Shown here: positions 60,581-64,000 of the stretch, one piece after another
Position numbering within the stretch: the first letter of the stretch is position 1
How the letters are laid out: every line of letters begins with the position of its first letter
From: Clostridia bacterium
Lineage (GTDB): Bacteria > Bacillota > Clostridia > Christensenellales > Aristaeellaceae
Direction: 5' to 3'
DNA: 64,000 bases
Assembly (NCBI GenBank): GCA_017429695.1
Contig: JAFROK010000049.1
Coordinates: 62,001-126,000 of the forward strand
Made by a program: the position numbers and the translations under genes
The notes under the pieces: generated by a model
Databases searched by the model: none
Seen by the model: only the letters and a program-made list of their open reading frames with translations
Told to the model about the DNA's origin: nothing

Positions 60581-62847
60581 TTTGTCAGCTCCCGCAGCAG
60601 GCGGATTGCCGTCCGCTTGCCGTCCTCCCCGACTTCGCCCACCGGGCCCACGCAGCTGGGACAGCCGTATTCACATGGACAGTCCTCCGCCACCTGCAGT
60701 GCTTTCTCCAGCAGCAGCTGTTTCATGCCGTAAGCCTTATGGGCCAGCCCGATTCCGCCGGGGCAGTTGTCATAGAAAATCACGGTCGGCTTGTCCGTAA
60801 TGGGGCTCCGCACCTGGTATACCACCGCGATATCCTGCGGCGCGCACATCAGGTACAGCGGACATACGATCCGAAGCAGGTTCGCAATGCCCATCATGCC
60901 GTTTTTCAGCCGGTCGCTCGGAATCTTCTCCGCCAGTTCGTCCGGCAGCGTCCACCACATGGCGGTGGTATGCATATCCGTTTCCGGCAGCCGCACATGC
61001 CCGAACCCGAGGGTTTCATGGGTGTCGAATTTAATCTTCTTGAACATCGTCACCAGCGCGGTTACCTTGATTTCGCCCAGGGCGGCCACCGCCGTTCCCG
61101 CAAACGGTTCTTCCTTCTCAATATCCAACAGGCTCAGGTTGATGTTCAGATCCGCGTCCGTGTAGTATCCGACATCCACAGCCCGGATAAACGCCTTGCA
61201 GGCGTCAAAGTCCAGCTTCTCCACCTGGAACTGGCGGCCTTCGTGCATATAGATCGCGTTCTCATGCAGCAGCATCGGCGCCGTAAACCGGTCCATCTCC
61301 CCGACCACCCGGTGATGCGCCGGATCGGAGATATCCACAATAATGAAGTTTTCCGCCGCAGCAGACCGCAGGGAAATCTCGCTGGCCGGGAAATCCTCCG
61401 CGCTCCAGTGGTATTTCCCTTCCACATGGTGCAGGATGCCTTCCTCGCTCAGGTAATCCAGCAGTTCCTCCGGCCCCGGGGCATTCCCGAATCCGTCCCC
61501 GTCCTCAAAGGGCAGTTCAAATGCCGCGCACTTGAAATGGCTCAGCAGGATATACAGGTTGTCCGGATTCAGCAGCGCATTTTCCGGGCTCTGGTGCAGG
61601 AAGTAGTCCGGATGATTCACAATATACTGGTCAATCGCCGCGCTGCTCGCCACAAAGAATACAATGCTCGTTCCCTGCCGGCGCCCGGCACGACCTGCCT
61701 GCTGCCAGGCGCTGGCGATCGTTCCCGGATATCCACACAGCACGCAGGCATCCAGCGCGCCGATGTCAATCCCCAATTCCAGCGCGTTGGTAGACACCAC
61801 GGCATCCACCTGTCCGGCCCGCAGGCCGCGTTCAATCTCCCGGCGTTCCCCGGGCAGGTATCCGCCCCGGTATCCCCGGACCCGGCCGGCATTTCCCAGT
61901 GGATCCCGCACCATATCCTTCAGGTACCGGGTCAGCACTTCCACCGTCAGCCGGGAACGGGCAAAGGTAATCGCCTGGATCCCGTTTTTCAGCAGCATGC
62001 CGGAAATCGACCGGACCACGGGAATCGCGCCTTTCCGGATGCCCAGCTGCCGGTTCACCACCGGTGGATTGTAAAACACAAAATGCCGCTCGCCCATCGG
62101 CGCGCCGTTGTCATCAATCAGCGTGACCGGCCGGCCGATCAGCGTTTCCGCCAGTTCCCGGGGATTCGCAATCGTCGCGCTGCACAGGATATACTGCGGA
62201 TGGCTGCCGTAGAATTCGCACAGGCGCATCAGCCGGCGCAGTACGTTGGCCAGGTTGCTTCCGAACACGCCGCGGTAGCTGTGGATTTCGTCGATCACGA
62301 TATACTGCAGGTTTTCAAACAGTTTCACCCATTTGGTATGGTGAGGCAGGATTCCGGAATGCAGCATATCCGGATTCGTCACCACAATATGTCCCGCCTG
62401 GCGCACCGCTTTCCGGGCGGCAGCGGGCGTATCTCCGTCGTAGGTATAGGTTTTGATGTCCACGCCCATCTCTTCGATCATGTCATACAGCTCGCTGACC
62501 TGGTCGGCGGACAGGGCCTTGGTCGGAAACAGGTAGAGCGCCCGGGCATCCGGATTTTTCAGGATTGCGGAAAGCACCGGCAGGTTGTAGCACATGGTTT
62601 TGCCGGAAGCCGTCGGCGTAACCACGGTCACATCCTCGCCCCGGGCCGTCGCTTCCAGGCTCTTGGCCTGGTGCGTGTAGAGCTCGTAGATCCCGCGTTT
62701 GGCCAGCGCCGGCTTAATCCGCTCATCCATGCAGGCGGGAAAAGGCAAAGTCCGTGCCTTCCGCGCGGGAATCACTTCCCACCGGGTCACGTCTTTCATG
62801 AACATATGATCCTGTCTGAGCTGTTCTGCCAGCTGCGATACGTTCAT
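60577..62847 (-). CDS. mrfA: MrfA/YprA-like DExH helicase with Cys4 domain
   Basis: 756 residues from MNVSQLAEQL (GGGGG seven bases upstream). Walker A 'TVVTPTASGKTMCYNLP', DExH box 'YIVIDEIHSYRGVFG', 'YILCSATIANPREL', 'ITFARSRLTVEVLTRYL', 'STNALELGIDIGALDACVL', 'QQAGRAGRRQG', and C-terminal 'CPCEYGCPSCVG' with the four Cys of the metal-binding MrfA domain. ATP-dependent 3'-5' DNA helicase of the MrfAB excision repair pathway. First gene of a five-gene operon; its promoter region shares a 23-base palindrome with glgA. Confidence 0.94.
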   Translation of the reverse strand: MNVSQLAEQLRQDHMFMKDVTRWEVIPARKARTLPFPACMDERIKPALAKRGIYELYTHQAKSLEATARGEDVTVVTPTASGKTMCYNLPVLSAILKNPDARALYLFPTKALSADQVSELYDMIEEMGVDIKTYTYDGDTPAAARKAVRQAGHIVVTNPDMLHSGILPHHTKWVKLFENLQYIVIDEIHSYRGVFGSNLANVLRRLMRLCEFYGSHPQYILCSATIANPRELAETLIGRPVTLIDDNGAPMGERHFVFYNPPVVNRQLGIRKGAIPVVRSISGMLLKNGIQAITFARSRLTVEVLTRYLKDMVRDPLGNAGRVRGYRGGYLPGERREIERGLRAGQVDAVVSTNALELGIDIGALDACVLCGYPGTIASAWQQAGRAGRRQGTSIVFFVASSAAIDQYIVNHPDYFLHQSPENALLNPDNLYILLSHFKCAAFELPFEDGDGFGNAPGPEELLDYLSEEGILHHVEGKYHWSAEDFPASEISLRSAAAENFIIVDISDPAHHRVVGEMDRFTAPMLLHENAIYMHEGRQFQVEKLDFDACKAFIRAVDVGYYTDADLNINLSLLDIEKEEPFAGTAVAALGEIKVTALVTMFKKIKFDTHETLGFGHVRLPETDMHTTAMWWTLPDELAEKIPSDRLKNGMMGIANLLRIVCPLYLMCAPQDIAVVYQVRSPITDKPTVIFYDNCPGGIGLAHKAYGMKQLLLEKALQVAEDCPCEYGCPSCVGPVGEVGEDGKRTAIRLLRELTK

Positions 62848-62920
62848 TTTCCTGCCCCCTGCCACGGCCGCAGCCGCGAAATCTCTTCTCATTATAAAAT
62901 CATCATTCTCCCGTGACAAG

Positions 62921-62943
62921 GGGAACAAAATCTTTTTGTTCCC
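62921..62943. repeat. 23-base perfect inverted repeat in the mrfA-glgA divergent region
   Basis: GGGAACAAAA-TCT-TTTTGTTCCC, 10-base perfect arms, between the mrfA and glgA starts. Could be an operator or a transcript hairpin; a LexA box would need a shorter spacing. Confidence 0.75.
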
Positions 62944-63026
62944 ATCCGGCCCCTTTTTATGTTATACTGTTTTCATCCAGAAAAACGCCCCATAAAACCC
63001 ATTCAACTTTTCGGAGGAAACTGCAC

Positions 63027-64000
63027 ATGAAAATCGCATTTATCGGTTCCGAATGTTATCCCTTCGTCAAAACCGGCGGCCTTGGCGACGTGATGTACGC
63101 CCTTCCCCGCGCCCTGAAGCGCGAAGGGGATGAAGTCCGCGTCATTCTCCCCCTTTACCAGTGCATTCCCGCCAAATACAAGGAAAACCTCGTCTGGAAG
63201 GGTTCCTTCATGATGGACCTGACCATGGAAGGCCGCACCTTCTTCGTCGGCATCATGGAAACCGTCCTGGACGGCGTAACGTACGACTTCATCGACAACA
63301 AGGAATTCTTTGATTGGGGCAATCCCTACACCGGCCTCTGGGAAGATATTCCGAAATACTGCTATTTCTCCAAGGCCTCCCTGGCCATCCTGAATTATAT
63401 GGAGTGGATTCCGGACGTGATCCACTGCCACGACTGGCAGGCCGCCCTCGTTCCGCTGTACCTGCGCACCCGTTTCTGGGGCACCCCGATTGAGAAGGCC
63501 AAAACCGTCCTCACCATCCATAACCTCCGCTTCCAGGGCATCTGCAGCATTGACCACCTGAAATACTGGTCCGGCCTGCCGGACGGCCTGTTCGATTATC
63601 CCGTTCTCAAACAGAATGAAAATGAATCCAACATGTTCAAGGGCGGCCTCGCCTATGCCGACCGGATCACCACCGTCAGTGCCACCTACGCCCGGGAAAT
63701 CCAGACGCCGGACTACGGTGAAGGCCTGGATGCCCACCTGCGGTATCACAGCGGCAAGCTCAGCGGCATCGTCAACGGCATCGATGTGGACCTGTGGAAC
63801 AGCGATACGGACCAGCTCCTCGCCGCCCGCTATAACGAAGAAAACGTCCTCCAGAAAAAAGCACTCAACAAGCGCGCCCTGCAGCAGAGCCTGGGCCTGG
63901 AAGAGGATGAGGGCAAAATGGTCCTCGGCCTGGTCTCCCGCCTGACCGACCAGAAGGGCCTGGACCTGGTAGACGCCGTGCTGCCCCAGCTGATTGACGG
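63027..64000 (+). CDS. glgA: glycogen synthase, 5' part (runs off the window)
   Basis: 324 codons present; start ATG with GGAGGA eight bases upstream. GT5 family: ADP-glucose-binding 'KTGGLGDVMYALPRAL', 'DVIHCHDWQAALVPLYL', 'TIHNLRFQGI', 'GLAYADRITTVSATYAREIQ', 'GIVNGIDVDLWN'. Transfers glucose from ADP-glucose to the glycogen chain. The C-terminal half lies beyond the window. -10-like TATACT near 62961-62966 gives a weak promoter; divergent from mrfA. Confidence 0.95.
   Translation, partial: MKIAFIGSECYPFVKTGGLGDVMYALPRALKREGDEVRVILPLYQCIPAKYKENLVWKGSFMMDLTMEGRTFFVGIMETVLDGVTYDFIDNKEFFDWGNPYTGLWEDIPKYCYFSKASLAILNYMEWIPDVIHCHDWQAALVPLYLRTRFWGTPIEKAKTVLTIHNLRFQGICSIDHLKYWSGLPDGLFDYPVLKQNENESNMFKGGLAYADRITTVSATYAREIQTPDYGEGLDAHLRYHSGKLSGIVNGIDVDLWNSDTDQLLAARYNEENVLQKKALNKRALQQSLGLEEDEGKMVLGLVSRLTDQKGLDLVDAVLPQLID

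Noticed and set aside
60328-62916. 862-codon open frame on the plus strand opposite mrfA and part of mrfB
   Set aside because: Shadow; His/Arg/Gln-rich, spans two genes on the other strand, no ribosome site.
62921-62943. LexA (SOS) box in the mrfA promoter
   Set aside because: GAAC and GTTC half sites are 11 bases apart; the Gram-positive LexA site needs four.

Overview
The window looks like chromosome of an anaerobic, low-to-mid GC, Gram-positive bacterium of the Clostridia type (Bacillota), plausibly a gut or rumen organism. The basis is: a strictly anaerobic ribonucleotide reductase with its radical activase, a FeoA-FeoA-FeoB iron importer with a small Cys-rich partner, MrfA/MrfB repair proteins, an OhrR-type regulator, DegV, a meso-diaminopimelate dehydrogenase lysine branch, LplABC-like sugar importer parts, strong AGGAGG ribosome binding sites, and sigma-A style promoters. 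The species is inference only. Coding density is high, no tRNA, rRNA, CRISPR array, prophage or insertion sequence was seen, and genes are grouped in compact operons, many with ATGA stop/start overlaps.

Layout. 0-0.5 kb: three tiny overlapping genes (a His/Cys-rich peptide, a membrane peptide and a DUF4177-like protein). 0.7-11.7 kb: mostly single housekeeping or accessory enzymes (PPOX-family flavoprotein, serine hydrolase, MBL hydrolase, DegV, SfsA, CDF transporter, an OhrR/peroxidase pair, a P-loop kinase, an Fe-S aldo/keto reductase, a threonine-aldolase-like enzyme, a DEAD helicase). 11.7-25.7 kb is rich in metal homeostasis: MntP, a candidate yybP-ykoY manganese riboswitch in front of an ArsB/NhaD-type permease, a secreted ZinT-like protein, a DtxR/MntR-family regulator, a ZIP transporter, a MacB-like ABC pair, an HMA protein and the feo operon. 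A shared palindrome GTTAR-N6-YTAAC sits at the same place in the promoters of the regulator, the feo operon and (probably) the ZinT-like gene, which suggests one autoregulated metal regulon.

25.8-33 kb: carboxylesterase, SerA, thioredoxin reductase, and nrdG/nrdD with paired NrdR boxes; NrdD carries a fused thioredoxin-fold tail. 33-41.7 kb: a membrane coiled-coil/OB protein and an LplABC-like importer whose second permease carries about 530 extra N-terminal residues, followed by an AraC regulator and a small exported protein. 41.8-46.9 kb: dapA-dapB-ddh (lysine and peptidoglycan precursor), 5-formyl-THF cyclo-ligase, a GNAT enzyme and an M18 aminopeptidase. 47-53.8 kb: a complete F-type ATP synthase operon (atpI-B-E-F-H-A-G-D-C) whose c subunit has two membrane carboxylates and whose epsilon subunit lacks the C-terminal helical domain. 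54-56.3 kb: an exported GLUG-like protein and a membrane protein with a RanBP2-type zinc finger. 56.4-62.8 kb: a five-gene operon mrfA-mrfB-TPR-lepB-GGDEF. The window ends inside glgA (glycogen synthase).

Four intergenic regions hold degenerate tandem repeats with a strict period of 7 bases, reminiscent of cyanobacterial STRR repeats. The observations most worth follow-up are the riboswitch-controlled ArsB/NhaD permease, the shared metal operator, the oversized permease paired with a substrate-binding protein that has no lipobox, the two-carboxylate c subunit and the heptamer repeats.
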